From NCBI GenBank assembly GCA_041913905.1, contig JAYSEK010000006.1, positions 62,001-126,000 of the forward strand: 64,000 nt of DNA, in the 5' to 3' direction. The notes beneath the pieces are model-generated. The model saw only the letters and a program-made list of their open reading frames with translations, searched no databases and was not told where the DNA came from. The DNA is from Roseateles_B sp041913905. GTDB lineage: Bacteria; Pseudomonadota; Gammaproteobacteria; Burkholderiales; Burkholderiaceae_C. Made by a program: the position numbers and the translations under genes. Every line of letters begins with the position of its first letter. Position 1 is the first letter of the stretch. Shown here in pieces: positions 53,468-61,030 of this stretch.

Positions 53468-55584
53468 AACTCTATTTGCAATCCGAAGCGGCCGAGTGCG
53501 GCCTGGCCTGCGTGGCCATGGTGGCCAGCCACTATGGCATGAGCCAGGACCTGGGCGATTTGCGCCGGCGCTTCCCCATTTCGCTCAAGGGCGCCAAGCT
53601 GGCCAACCTGATCAGTCATGCGGGTGCGCTGGGATTTTCCGCGCGTCCGCTGAAACTGGAGCTGGAACACCTGGAGCAGCTGAGCCTGCCCTGCATCCTG
53701 CACTGGGACCTCAACCACTTCGTGGTGCTCAAGAAGGTGGCTGCACGCCATTGCGTTGTGCTGGATCCCGCGATCGGCGAGCGGCGGCTGAGCATGGCGG
53801 AGATGTCGGCGCATTTCACTGGCGTGGCGCTGGAGCTGACGCCCAATGCGGACTTCAAGCCGCAGGCGCCGGTATCGCGCCTGTCGCTGCGATCACTGAC
53901 GGGGAAAGTCAGCGGCCTGAAGCGATCCCTGCTGCAGATTCTGGCGGTGGCGGTGGCGCTGGAGGTGTTTGCCGTCGTCGCGCCCTTGTTCAACCAACTG
54001 GTGGTGGATGAGGTGCTCAGCAGCGGCGATTCCGAGCTGTTGGGCGTGCTGGTGCTCGGCTTCGGCCTGCTGCTGCTGATCCAGACCGCGCTGTCGCTGG
54101 GCCGTTCCTGGATGGTGGTGCTGCTGAGCCAGACCCTGGCGCTGCAATGGCAGTCCAACGTCTTCGCCCACCTGATCCGCCTGCCCACCAGCTTCTTCGA
54201 GAAGCGCCATCTGGGCGACATCACCTCCCGCTTCAGCGCGGTCCAGGCCATCCAACGCAGCTTGACCACTGCGGCCATCGAGGCGGTGCTCGACGGCCTG
54301 ATGGCCTTGATCGCGCTGGCCATGATGCTGCTGTATTCAGCGCCGCTGACGGCCGTGGTGCTGGGCGCCGTACTGGCCTACGCCGCGCTGCGCTGGGTGG
54401 CTTACCGGCCTTTCCGCGACGCGTCGGCCGAGCGCCTGGTGATCTCGGCCAAGGAGAACACGCACTTCCTGGAGACGCTGCGCGCCATCACGCCGTTGAA
54501 GCTCTATGGGCGCGAAGACGAGCGCCGCGCCCGCTGGCAGAACCTCATCGTCGACGTGCAGAACCGCGATGTGCGGACCGCCAAGATGAGCATGGCCTTC
54601 CAGGCCGCCAACACGCTGATCTTCGGTCTGGAGAACCTGGCCGTGCTCTGGCTGGGTGCCCGCACCATTCTTCAGGGGCAGCAGAACCATGCCGTGGCGC
54701 TGACGGTGGGCATGCTCTTCGCCTTTGTCAGCTACAAGGGCCAGTTCACCAGCCGGGTTGGCAAGCTGATCGACTATGGTGTCGAACTCAAGATGCTGTC
54801 CCTGCATGGCGAGCGCCTGGCGGACATCGTGCTGGAGGCACCCGAGCAGGACGAAGCGCCGCACAGCGAGCTGGATCATCTGCCGGCCTCGCTCGAACTG
54901 CGCAATGTCTCGTTCCGCTATGCCGAGGGCGAACCCTGGATTCTCAAGGACGCCAACTTCAGGATCGAGGCCGGCGAGAACGTGGCCGTCACCGGCCCCA
55001 GTGGTGCAGGCAAGACGACCTTGCTCAAGATCCTGCTGGGCCTCTTGCCGCCCAATGAAGGCGAGGTGCTCTATGGCGGCGTGCCGGTGCGGCACCTGGG
55101 CGTGCGCAACTTCCGCCGCCAGATCGGCACGGTGATGCAGGAGGACACCCTGCTGACCGGCAGCCTGGCCGACAACATCAGCTTCTTTGACAGCCAGCCG
55201 GACATGGGTCGCATCCAGGCATGCGCGGCCCTGGCCCAACTGCACGAAGACATTCGCCGCATGCCCATGGGCTACCAGACGCTGGTGGGAGATCTCGGCA
55301 CGGGGCTGTCGGGCGGGCAGAAGCAGCGCCTGCTGCTGGCGCGTGCGATCTACAAGCAGCCCCGCGTGCTCGCGCTCGACGAAGCGACCAGCCATCTGGA
55401 CATCGCCAACGAACGAGCGGTCACCGCCGCGCTCTCGCAGATGAAGCTGACGCGGCTGGTCATCGCCCATCGTCCGGAGACCATCGCGGGCGCGCAGCGC
55501 GTGGTGCAGGTGCGCGACGGTCAGGTGCTGGAGCTGGCGCGGCAGGTGGGCGGCGGCGTGCCGGACAGCACGGCGGCGCTCTGA
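53464..55584 (+). CDS. Peptidase-containing ABC transporter (C39 type), RiPP exporter/leader protease
   Basis: A 706-residue transporter that cuts double-glycine leaders and exports the released peptide. The C39 peptidase domain (residues 1-135) has a complete catalytic set: Gln6, Cys12 (AAECGLACVAM), His85 (LNHFVVLKK) and Asp101 (LDPAIGERRL). A six-helix membrane domain spans about 155-430. The nucleotide-binding domain has Walker A GPSGAGKTTL (about 513), signature LSGGQKQRLLLARA and Walker B VLALDEATSHLD. As the only exporter in the locus it could serve precursors A, B and C, all of which end their leaders in GG. It is translationally coupled to the adaptor. Confidence 0.93.
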   Translation: MKLYLQSEAAECGLACVAMVASHYGMSQDLGDLRRRFPISLKGAKLANLISHAGALGFSARPLKLELEHLEQLSLPCILHWDLNHFVVLKKVAARHCVVLDPAIGERRLSMAEMSAHFTGVALELTPNADFKPQAPVSRLSLRSLTGKVSGLKRSLLQILAVAVALEVFAVVAPLFNQLVVDEVLSSGDSELLGVLVLGFGLLLLIQTALSLGRSWMVVLLSQTLALQWQSNVFAHLIRLPTSFFEKRHLGDITSRFSAVQAIQRSLTTAAIEAVLDGLMALIALAMMLLYSAPLTAVVLGAVLAYAALRWVAYRPFRDASAERLVISAKENTHFLETLRAITPLKLYGREDERRARWQNLIVDVQNRDVRTAKMSMAFQAANTLIFGLENLAVLWLGARTILQGQQNHAVALTVGMLFAFVSYKGQFTSRVGKLIDYGVELKMLSLHGERLADIVLEAPEQDEAPHSELDHLPASLELRNVSFRYAEGEPWILKDANFRIEAGENVAVTGPSGAGKTTLLKILLGLLPPNEGEVLYGGVPVRHLGVRNFRRQIGTVMQEDTLLTGSLADNISFFDSQPDMGRIQACAALAQLHEDIRRMPMGYQTLVGDLGTGLSGGQKQRLLLARAIYKQPRVLALDEATSHLDIANERAVTAALSQMKLTRLVIAHRPETIAGAQRVVQVRDGQVLELARQVGGGVPDSTAAL

Positions 55585-55632
55585 GGCAGGCGCCTCCAGT
55601 AGGATTCGCCATCCCCGCTCGCCGTTCGCGCC

Positions 55633-56178
55633 ATGACCAAGACCAATGCATCACTTGCCACCCGGGGCCGCCTGCCGGCCCAGGAGTCCGAGGAGCCTCA
55701 GGGTGAGCGCCTGGACCGCTGGCATGTGGCCATCCTGGCCGAGTTGCAGCGGGACGCGCGTCTGTCCAACGCAGAACTGGCCAGCCGCATCGGCTTGTCC
55801 ACGGCACCGACCTGGCGGCGCGTCAAATGGCTGGAGGAGCAGGGCTACATCACCGGCTACAGGGCGGAACTGGATCGGCGCAAGCTGGGCCTGGGCGTGC
55901 TGGCCTTCGTGCGGCTGGACGCCGATCGAAACAATGCGTCGGCCACCAAGGTGCTGGAGGAGGCCATCCGTCAGCTGCCGGAGGTGATCTCCTGCCATTA
56001 CATCTCGGGAGCGGGCACCTTCGAGCTGCAGGTGCTTGCCACCGATCTGGATGCCTTCAGCCGCTTCACCATCGACACCCTGCTCAACCTTCCGAATGTC
56101 AAGGACGTGCACACCAGCTTTTCACTGGGTGAGGTCAAGGCCGGCGGTGGGGTTCCCCTGGGACATCTGATGCCCTGA
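55633..56178 (+). CDS. Lrp/AsnC family transcriptional regulator
   Basis: A 181-residue regulator with an extended N-terminus, a helix-turn-helix at about residues 30-75 (LDRWHVAILAELQRDARLSNAEL, then IGLSTAPTWRRVKWLEEQGYI) and an RAM ligand/oligomerisation domain from about 90 (LAFVRLDADRN, CHYISGAGTFELQV, VKDVHTSFSLGEV). It follows the exporter by 48 bases in the same direction and precedes precursor C. Control of the locus by amino acid status is plausible but not shown. Confidence 0.92.
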   Translation: MTKTNASLATRGRLPAQESEEPQGERLDRWHVAILAELQRDARLSNAELASRIGLSTAPTWRRVKWLEEQGYITGYRAELDRRKLGLGVLAFVRLDADRNNASATKVLEEAIRQLPEVISCHYISGAGTFELQVLATDLDAFSRFTIDTLLNLPNVKDVHTSFSLGEVKAGGGVPLGHLMP

Positions 56179-56337
56179 TTCCTTCTGACCATCTTGGCGT
56201 TGTGGTCATGGTGCGGGCCTGGGTAATAACACCTATTGGAGATGGTCGTCGGTTACAAATAATCCCCCATTACCGCTCCCTTGATGGGGCGGCGCTCACA
56301 GGGGCCGGGCGACAGGCTCCCGAACTGGAGGCAGAAC

Positions 56338-56526
56338 ATGAATGAGAAGAACGCAGTGGTGGCGGAGGATTCCGCGGGTCAAGAGCGCATTCTGGGGTTT
56401 GTTGCTGCGACGGTGCTCAGCACCGAGGAGCTGGGGCTGGTGGCTGGCGGCCTGTGCAAGGCGCCAGGACCCACCACACCGGGCTATGGCCAATGGGGCA
56501 GCGCAGGCGATGACTACGACGATTGA
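56338..56526 (+). CDS. Graspetide-type RiPP precursor C
   Basis: A 62-residue peptide with a GGAGG site six bases before the ATG. The leader (residues 1-38) ends LSTEELGLVAGG, a textbook double-glycine leader. The core is 24 residues: LCKAPGPTTPGYGQW followed by GSAGDDYDD. Thr-Thr, Ser and Lys as donors and four Asp at the C-terminus as acceptors fit the ester/amide ring chemistry of ATP-grasp ligases; a single Cys is also present. The core does not resemble known graspetide core motifs that I can recall. The ATP-grasp gene at 56621 follows after a hairpin. Confidence 0.78.
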   Translation: MNEKNAVVAEDSAGQERILGFVAATVLSTEELGLVAGGLCKAPGPTTPGYGQWGSAGDDYDD

Positions 56527-56556
56527 TCAGCGGCTGAGCTGACGTCAATGACTCTC

Positions 56557-56578
56557 GATCCGGGCCCAGGCCCGGATC
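56557..56578 (+). terminator. Hairpin between precursor C and its ATP-grasp gene
   Basis: Perfect inverted repeat GATCCGGGCC / GGCCCGGATC with only CA between the arms, 30 bases after the precursor stop codon. Only scattered T residues follow, so it is probably a partial terminator or attenuator. Confidence 0.65.
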
Positions 56579-56620
56579 GTTGCTTCTGAATGGTGTCTTC
56601 TCTTCTCGGGGGAGGGTGAG

Positions 56621-57742
56621 ATGTCGGTGCTGATCTTGGGTTCTCGCAGCGACTTTCATGTGCGGGCCGTGCAATGGGCCCTCGGTGAATGTGGAATTCC
56701 TGTCCAGGTGGTGACGCACGCGCACTTTCCCGTGGGCGCCGTCATGTCCGCCGCCATCGAGCCCGACGGCGGGTTTCGCGTGCGCTATCGGGAACAGGCG
56801 GGCACACCGCAGGAGTTGCAGGATCTGGCCGGTGTCAGGCTGGTCTGGTGCCGGCGTCCGCTGCATCTGAGCGCGGATGGCATGCGCGGCGTGCACCCGG
56901 ACGACCTGTCCATCGTCCGGCACGAGAGCGAGGACTTCATGCTGGGCCTGGCGGCCGCCTTGTCCGTGCGAACGCAGGGCCGTGCCGTCTGGGTGAATCC
57001 GATCGAAAGTCGGATACGCGCCCGCTCCAAGCTGTGCCAGCTGTCCCTGGCTCATGCCTGCGGCCTGCTGATCCCTCCCACGCTGGTGAGCAACGATCCC
57101 GACGAGCTCGAAGCTTTTCACGAGCTCCATCAAGGGCGTCTGATCTTCAAGGCCTTCCGTCCTCTGGACTGGGGCATGGAAGGGGCCTTCAGGACGTTGC
57201 CGACGACCCGCCTGAACCCGGATTTGCTGCGCATGCGCGGCGCCATTCAGCGCTGCCCGCTGATCTACCAGGCCGAAGTGAAAAAGCGCTACGAATTGCG
57301 GGCCCTGATCTGCGGTGACGAGGTGCACTGCCTGCGCGTGGACTCGCAGCACTCCAGCCTCACTGCCACCGACTGGCGCCTGTACTCCGCTGGCGAGGAA
57401 GGGCTGCCGGCGAGCCGCCATGAGCTGGCGGATGCCGACAAGCAGGCGCTGTTGGCCATGGCGCAAGCCCTGGGCATCCGGTACGGCTGTGCGGACCTGA
57501 TCGTGGACCAGGAAGGGCGCCTTGTCTTCCTGGAAATCAACCAGCAGGGACAGTTCCTGTTCATGGACCGCCTGTGCCCCGGCTTCGGCGCCCTGCAGGC
57601 GGTGACGCGCTACTTCGGCGCTGTGCTGGGCGTGTCGCGCGAGCACTGGCCGGCGCTGGAGGACTACGAGGCCTCCGGCGACTACGCCCGGTATCAGCAG
57701 GAGCTGGCGGGACCGTCTGCGGCCGCGAAGGCGTCCGCTTGA
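56621..57742 (+). CDS. ATP-grasp peptide ligase C (graspetide synthetase-like)
   Basis: A 373-residue ATP-grasp protein. The N-terminal domain starts SVLILGSRSDFHVRAVQWAL. Central motifs are LIFKAFRPLDWG, with the nucleotide-binding Lys, and QAEVKKRYELRALICGDEVH, the latter close to the R/E-containing strand of graspetide synthetases. The metal/product end reads GCADLIVDQEGRLVFLEINQQGQFLF, where NQQGQ replaces the more usual NPxGQ. It shares little with ligase B beyond these motifs, so the two are probably not a recent duplication. A strong GGGGGAGGGTGAG site precedes it. The likely substrate is precursor C. Its last 49 bases overlap the convergent ArsR-type gene. Confidence 0.83.
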   Translation: MSVLILGSRSDFHVRAVQWALGECGIPVQVVTHAHFPVGAVMSAAIEPDGGFRVRYREQAGTPQELQDLAGVRLVWCRRPLHLSADGMRGVHPDDLSIVRHESEDFMLGLAAALSVRTQGRAVWVNPIESRIRARSKLCQLSLAHACGLLIPPTLVSNDPDELEAFHELHQGRLIFKAFRPLDWGMEGAFRTLPTTRLNPDLLRMRGAIQRCPLIYQAEVKKRYELRALICGDEVHCLRVDSQHSSLTATDWRLYSAGEEGLPASRHELADADKQALLAMAQALGIRYGCADLIVDQEGRLVFLEINQQGQFLFMDRLCPGFGALQAVTRYFGAVLGVSREHWPALEDYEASGDYARYQQELAGPSAAAKASA

Positions 57743-58428
57743 GCCAGACGAGGTAGCAGGCACTGCACGCCAGGCGGCGTGAGTTCCACGGCCCGGCCCT
57801 CGCCTCGGCGCAACCAGCCCTGGGCCATGAAGTGCTGCAGCATGGCGTCTGCCAGTTGGCCGGCCAGATGGTCTCGCCGTTCGGACCAGTCCAGGCACGC
57901 GTAGGCATAACGCCTCTTGGAGGGCGCGGGCGGCTCCAGGCCCAGGCTTCGCAGCCAGGCGCGGCCGGCTTCGGTCAGGCGCAAGCCCTCGGCCGCCGGT
58001 TCCAGCGCCTGCACGGCATGCAGGCGCTCGTACAACTGCACCCCCAGCTGACCCGCCAGGTGGCCGTAGCAGCACCGGCCCGCCCGCAGGCGCTGCCGGG
58101 CGGGGGCGGCCCATTGCTGCGCATGGCTGTCGCGCTCGGCCACCAGGGCCAGCGCTTCCAGTGCGTGGGCCACCTCGGGCCCTGCCAGTCGGTAGTAGCG
58201 ATGCCGGCCGCGCGATTCGCAAAGCAGCAGTCCCACGTCCATCAGCCGTGTCAGGTGGCCGCTGGCCGTGGCGGCACTGACCGAGGCTGCCCGAGCGAGC
58301 TCTCCAGCGCTGGCATAGGCGCCGGACATCAGATAGGCCAGCATGCGCGAGCGCGCTGGATCGCCCATGGCGGCGGCCACGCGGGCGATGCGGGGTTCGT
58401 GTGCGGGGGGATGGTCGGTGATGAGCAT
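57694..58428 (-). CDS. ArsR family winged-helix regulator with C-terminal domain
   Basis: A 244-residue protein with an ArsR-type winged helix at about residues 10-95 (MGDPARSRMLAYLMSGAYASAGEL, ATASGHLTRLMDVGLLLCESRGRHRYYRL) and a C-terminal domain of about 140 residues with a Cys pair (RAGRCCYGHLAGQLG) and YAYACLDWSERRDHLAGQL, the architecture of the larger ArsR proteins found next to small monooxygenase genes. It is the last of a three-gene operon with the two small enzymes upstream (gap four bases) and presumably regulates it. Confidence 0.9.
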   Translation of the reverse strand: MLITDHPPAHEPRIARVAAAMGDPARSRMLAYLMSGAYASAGELARAASVSAATASGHLTRLMDVGLLLCESRGRHRYYRLAGPEVAHALEALALVAERDSHAQQWAAPARQRLRAGRCCYGHLAGQLGVQLYERLHAVQALEPAAEGLRLTEAGRAWLRSLGLEPPAPSKRRYAYACLDWSERRDHLAGQLADAMLQHFMAQGWLRRGEGRAVELTPPGVQCLLPRLAQADAFAAADGPASSC

Positions 58429-58432
58429 GCGC

Positions 58433-58777
58433 TCAGCCTAACGCATGGCGCGAGTCCGGCGGCGCCTGCTCGCGGTCGCGCAGGCCATAGTCGCGCAGAA
58501 CCTGAGCCACGCGCAGGCGGTAGTCGGCGAAGAGCTGCTCGCGTCCCAGTCGCTGTGATGCGCGATGCGCCATCTCCTGGCGCCAGCGGATCACGGCGGC
58601 CTCGTCCCGCCAGAGGCTCATCGACAGGTAGCGCCCCGGCCGGCTGACGCTCTCGAAGCGCTCGACAGAGATCAGTCCGTCCTGCTCGGCCAATACTTCC
58701 TGCAGCGCCGCCGCCTGGGCGAAGTAGCGCTCGCCCTGGCCGGGCAGGGGTTCCAGCTCGAAGAGTACGGCGATCAT
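58433..58777 (-). CDS. Antibiotic biosynthesis monooxygenase (ABM) domain protein
   Basis: A 114-residue dimeric alpha-beta barrel protein: MIAVLFELEPLPGQGERYFAQAA at the start, LISVERFESVSRPGRYLSMSLWRDEAAVIRW in the middle. Such proteins are cofactor-free monooxygenases or haem-degrading enzymes; no residues here decide which. The Met at 58777 overlaps the stop of the NIPSNAP gene by four bases. It is co-transcribed with the NIPSNAP and ArsR genes. Confidence 0.88.
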   Translation of the reverse strand: MIAVLFELEPLPGQGERYFAQAAALQEVLAEQDGLISVERFESVSRPGRYLSMSLWRDEAAVIRWRQEMAHRASQRLGREQLFADYRLRVAQVLRDYGLRDREQAPPDSRHALG

Positions 58778-59112
58778 GGACGGCACTCCGCTGCGCGATC
58801 GCGGGTGGACGCCACGTCCTCCAGCCAGCTGCGCTCCTCGCGCAGGATGAAGCGCTGCTGCTGCGCCCACTCGAAATTAGCCCGGCCTTCCGGGTCGCGG
58901 CGCAGCGCAGCCCGGTAGCGCTCGTAAGCCGCCAGATCCTCGAAGCCGATCAGGCCCCAGGCGATGTCGTTGCTGCCTTCGTGCGGCAGGAAGTAGCCGA
59001 TCAGCTGGCCACCACAGCGGGGGATGATGCGCCCCCAGGCATCGGCGTAGCTCTGGAAGGCGGCGCGCTGGAAGGGGTCGATCTGATAACGGATGAAGCA
59101 AGTGATGGCCAT
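58774..59112 (-). CDS. NIPSNAP family protein
   Basis: A 112-residue NIPSNAP protein with a ferredoxin-like fold (MAITCFIRYQIDPFQRAAFQ, then GRIIPRCGGQLIGYFLPHEGSNDIAWGLIGFEDLAAYERYR). The family is of uncertain function and often encoded with ABM-domain proteins. The Met at 59112 follows an AGGAG site. It heads the NIPSNAP-ABM-ArsR operon. Confidence 0.9.
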   Translation of the reverse strand: MAITCFIRYQIDPFQRAAFQSYADAWGRIIPRCGGQLIGYFLPHEGSNDIAWGLIGFEDLAAYERYRAALRRDPEGRANFEWAQQQRFILREERSWLEDVASTRDRAAECRP

Positions 59113-59450
59113 GGACGGCTCCTGTGAAACGGAAGCCGTCATGTTCAGCCCTGCGGCCCGCTCGATATTTCGGTGCGGACCGAAGCATGGCCGCTGCGGC
59201 GTAGGCGCGACACGGCGACCTGCCTGCCTTGGCAGGATGGCCGCCCTTGCGAAGGGATGTTCAAGCATTCGTCACCCGGGCCGGCGAGCATGGGGTTTTC
59301 GACCGCAGCCCTGCCGATGTGGCACGGCACAGGGTTTCGCTGGGTTTTGATCCCGGCCTGCAGGATCGTCGTCAGCAATGGCTTGCGGCATCGCCCGTGC
59401 GGTGCTGTCAGCTGCCATGTGCGGCGCGGGGCCGCCAAAGGAGTCTCAAC
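59113..59450. other. 338-base intergenic stretch between divergent genes
   Basis: Holds the promoters of the NIPSNAP operon (minus) and the small membrane protein (plus), though none could be named. The frame of the plus-strand gene stays open back to 59229 and reads moderately protein-like, but the AAAGGAG site at about 59438 fixes the start at 59451. Confidence 0.5.
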
Positions 59451-59714
59451 ATGACCGATTCGCACTCATCCGGCAGACGCTGGATCTGGCCTGCGCTGTC
59501 TTTGCTGTCGCTGGCCGCCTTGCTGCTGGGGTCCTGGTGGCTCGCCGGCGCACGGCCAGAACCCGCGGCCACGGAGGCACAGCCAGGCGCAAGCCGGCCT
59601 CGCTTGAGTTCGCAGCCGCACCCCCATCCGCACCCGGCTGCGCTGGACCGGCGAGACGAACCGCGGCGGGACTGGTCCTCCTATCGGATAGCGGCAGCCC
59701 GCAGCGACTTCTGA
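59451..59714 (+). CDS. Small membrane-anchored protein
   Basis: An 87-residue protein with a good AAAGGAG site, one membrane helix (residues about 11-30, RRWIWPALSLLSLAALLLGSW) and a basic, Pro/His-rich tail (SSQPHPHPHPAALDRRDEPR) that probably lies outside the cytoplasm. No family was recognised. It stands alone, convergent with the substrate-binding protein gene. Confidence 0.55.
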   Translation: MTDSHSSGRRWIWPALSLLSLAALLLGSWWLAGARPEPAATEAQPGASRPRLSSQPHPHPHPAALDRRDEPRRDWSSYRIAAARSDF

Positions 59715-59781
59715 CGAAAGGCCTGGACAGCGGCAGCCCGCGGATGCCGATCCGCCGGCCTACGGGGCGCTGCCAGTGCGC

Positions 59782-60768
59782 TCAGCGGCTGGCCAGCACC
59801 TGCGGACAGGCTGCGGGCTTGCTGCCCGGCGGCACGACGATGAAAGGCATGCCGGCCCAGGGCGTGCCCTTGCCGCAGTCAGGGCCGGACTTGCATTCGC
59901 AGCCCTTGGCCTTGACCAGCTGCTCCATCACCTGCGCATCACGGCTGCCGGCCTTGACCGGGCGGTTGGCGAAGCTCAGCTGCAGGGCGTCCTCCGGCAC
60001 GATGCTGTCCTTGGCCAGGGGCTGACCCAGCACGGTGCGCTGGCTCAGGGCCTCGCTGGCAGCGGCCGAGCGCGAGGCGTTGCGCTGGCGTTTGAGGTAG
60101 GCCAGGGCCACTTCCATGGCCGCGTGACCGCGGGCGGCCGAGGCGCTGAAGGGCTTGCGGAACGCGGCCTCGTAGGCGGCCGCCACCTCGCTCCAGCGCG
60201 TCTTGTCCACGCTGAGCGTGGGGCACAGGCCGGCGTCGTACTTGTCGGAGACGGGGGTCTCGAAGTCGATCCAGCAAGTGCTGGAGGCCGTGACCCGCAG
60301 CCCGGTCTGGGAGCGCAGCTTGGCGGCGATGTCCTCGGCGGCACCGGCGCCGACCCGGCCGAGCTGCAGCAGGCCGTCATGGCTCTTCAGGCGTTCGGCA
60401 TTGGCCGACACCATGGGGATGCCGGCCGACTTGAGCAGGGCCGGTACTTCGCCCAGCACGCAGAAGCCGCCGATGACCATGTCCACCTTGGCCGTGACGA
60501 AGGACTGTGCGGCGGCCTGCGCCTTCTTGGCATCGCAGGCGCTGTCCTTGATGACCAGCCGGGGGGCGGGTTGCAGGGAGCTGGTCTTGAGGGCCAGGGT
60601 CATGCCGTCACGCATGTCCTCGGCCTGCGCAGCGCTGGGCCAGGACTCGGGCAGGATGGCGCCCACGCTGAGCCCCTCGGCCCGGGCCATCCCGGGCGCA
60701 GCCAGTGCAAGACCCAGGAGAGCGGCCGCGACGCTGCGGGCCGGGCGGGCAGGCTTGGTGTTCAACAT
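59782..60768 (-). CDS. Periplasmic substrate-binding protein, type 1 (LivK-like)
   Basis: A 328-residue exported protein with a signal peptide (ending GMARAEG) and the type 1 periplasmic binding fold: GLSVGAILPESWPSAAQAEDMRDGMTLAL at the start, then KDSACDAKKAQAAAQSFVTAKVDMVIGG and PMVSANAERLKSHDGLLQLGR. Several cysteines near the C-terminus (KGCECKSGPDCGKG) are unusual for the family and suggest disulphides. No permease or ATPase gene is adjacent, so it may serve a distant ABC transporter or act as a sensor partner. Confidence 0.85.
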   Translation of the reverse strand: MLNTKPARPARSVAAALLGLALAAPGMARAEGLSVGAILPESWPSAAQAEDMRDGMTLALKTSSLQPAPRLVIKDSACDAKKAQAAAQSFVTAKVDMVIGGFCVLGEVPALLKSAGIPMVSANAERLKSHDGLLQLGRVGAGAAEDIAAKLRSQTGLRVTASSTCWIDFETPVSDKYDAGLCPTLSVDKTRWSEVAAAYEAAFRKPFSASAARGHAAMEVALAYLKRQRNASRSAAASEALSQRTVLGQPLAKDSIVPEDALQLSFANRPVKAGSRDAQVMEQLVKAKGCECKSGPDCGKGTPWAGMPFIVVPPGSKPAACPQVLASR

Positions 60769-61030
60769 GGCATCCCTTCGACTTTCTATGATTCGCTGTG
60801 CAGAGCCCGTCCCCGCGTGCGGTGACGACTCGCCCCTCAGCGCCTTCGCATGCTATGCAAGCCGGGGGCGAGGCGCCTGAGGGAAAGCGCGCACAAGGCG
60901 CTGGAGTCGCCAACCTATTTGCACGCAAGCGGGCGATTTGCACAGCGGACCGCCGCCGGCTGCCCGCAAGGTCCCACATCTGGGCCCAAGCCGGCGAGGC
61001 TGGCGCCGAGGGTAAACACCGGGCTGCGGT

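Noticed and set aside
56190..56275. AT-rich stretch before precursor C as a sigma-70 promoter (TTGGAG ... AATAAT)
   Set aside because: The spacing of 16 and the weak hexamers are not good enough to call; it remains a likely place for a promoter.
59229..59450. N-terminal extension of the small membrane protein back to 59229
   Set aside because: A clear AAAGGAG site and a membrane helix right after the ATG support 59451; the extension lacks a start signal.
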